From Algicola sagamiensis DSM 14643 (GTDB lineage Bacteria > Pseudomonadota > Gammaproteobacteria > Enterobacterales > Alteromonadaceae), in the NCBI RefSeq assembly GCF_000374485.1, contig NZ_KB894500.1:109350-173349 (forward strand): 64,000 bases of DNA. Direction: 5' to 3'. Shown here one piece after another: positions 63,754 through 64,000 of this stretch (positions within the stretch are counted from its first letter, which is position 1; each line of letters starts with the position of its first letter). The notes beneath the pieces were generated by a model, which made no database searches, had not been told where the DNA came from, and worked only from the letters and a program-made list of their open reading frames with translations. The position numbers and the translations under genes were made by a program.

Positions 63754-64000
63754 GAATGTGGTGCTAATCTGTTGATTGATCTGACAAATCAATAGTCAAC
63801 AAAGAGAAACACCACATGGCAAATCATAAAGTATCACCACTGAAATCACCAGAAATAGATCCACTGAATGACGTTTTAAAACAAGGGGCACAAGCACTCC
63901 TCGCGAAAGCCATTGAAGCTGAAGTGGCCGAGTTGTTGGCACAATACGAAACGCTTCAAGTGGATGGCAAACCCGCGGTTGTTCGCAATGGGCATTTACC
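63754..64000 (+). mobile_element. Left end of an IS256-family insertion sequence
   Basis: A transposase of the IS256/mutator type starts at 63816 and runs off the window. The non-coding stretch before it contains GTGGTG at 63758 and CACCAC at 63810-63815, and a GTTGATTGAT/ATCAATAGTCAAC pair, possibly parts of the terminal repeat. The exact left boundary cannot be set because the right end is not visible. Confidence 0.7.
63816..64000 (+). CDS. IS256-family transposase, N-terminal part
   Basis: Open from ATG 63816 to the window end (61 codons visible). NDVLKQGAQALLAKAIEAEV and the following AELLAQYETLQVDGKPAVVRNGH are the characteristic N-terminus of mutator-type (IS256) transposases, ahead of the DDE domain which lies outside. 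It cuts and joins the element ends in replicative, figure-eight-type transposition. Confidence 0.88.
   Translation, partial: MANHKVSPLKSPEIDPLNDVLKQGAQALLAKAIEAEVAELLAQYETLQVDGKPAVVRNGHL

Overview
The window is a 64 kb piece of a gammaproteobacterial chromosome. The markers are the rpsP-rimM-trmD-rplS operon, a pheA gene behind an F/Y-rich leader peptide and attenuator, an IgaA/UmoB-like membrane protein, and a cysDN-permease-cysC-cysQ cluster. Secreted peptidases (S46, M14), a starch operon, TonB and porin outer-membrane proteins and several orphan solute-binding proteins suggest a heterotroph of the Vibrio/Alteromonadales type, probably marine. The genus cannot be fixed from sequence alone. 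No rRNA, tRNA or CRISPR array was seen. Gene density is high and most genes have clear Shine-Dalgarno sites.

Layout. 1-5 kb: end of an OPT-family transporter, a small membrane protein, the ribosomal protein/tRNA-modification operon and a DUF481 outer-membrane protein. 5-13 kb: an EAL phosphodiesterase, pheA with its attenuator (pheL), an orphan solute-binding protein plus porin, fumC with a near-ideal Fur box, and tadA. 13-18.5 kb: a tiny Arg-rich ORF, a SUKH-like protein, an unknown membrane protein, and a DUF917 gene in operon with a cytoplasmic hybrid histidine kinase. 18.6-27 kb: TonB-dependent receptor, second EAL protein, apbC-dcd, a GNAT-like protein, a cold-shock protein and acylphosphatase. 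26.8-31 kb: another orphan binding protein, then a MauG/Ccp-type dihaem peroxidase translationally coupled to a double-receiver hybrid kinase. 31-34.5 kb: small unknown genes and the igaA homologue. 34.6-45.3 kb: a starch operon (malQ, glgP/malP, secreted GH13 amylase, lipoprotein pullulanase) followed by a membrane-bound winged-helix regulator with a periplasmic LamG domain. 45-57 kb: DUF695/RraB protein, third orphan binding protein with an M14 carboxypeptidase, a metallo-beta-lactamase-fold hydrolase, an effector-like protein, a cytoplasmic penicillin-acylase fused to an IucB-type acetyltransferase, and an S46 peptidase. 57-64 kb: sulfate activation operon, comEA, a decayed hicAB pair and the start of an IS256-family element running off the window.

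Most interesting: (1) the Ntn-hydrolase/IucB-type acetyltransferase fusion at 51.6-54.2 kb; (2) the one-component wHTH-TM-LamG regulator beside the starch genes, a candidate extracellular-polysaccharide sensor; (3) the peroxidase/hybrid-kinase coupled pair; (4) an effector-like protein at 50-51.3 kb. Unlisted small ORFs include pheL, an Arg-rich 52-residue ORF, two tiny ORFs upstream of igaA and the hicA remnant. All functional assignments rest on motif recognition by eye; no database search was run.
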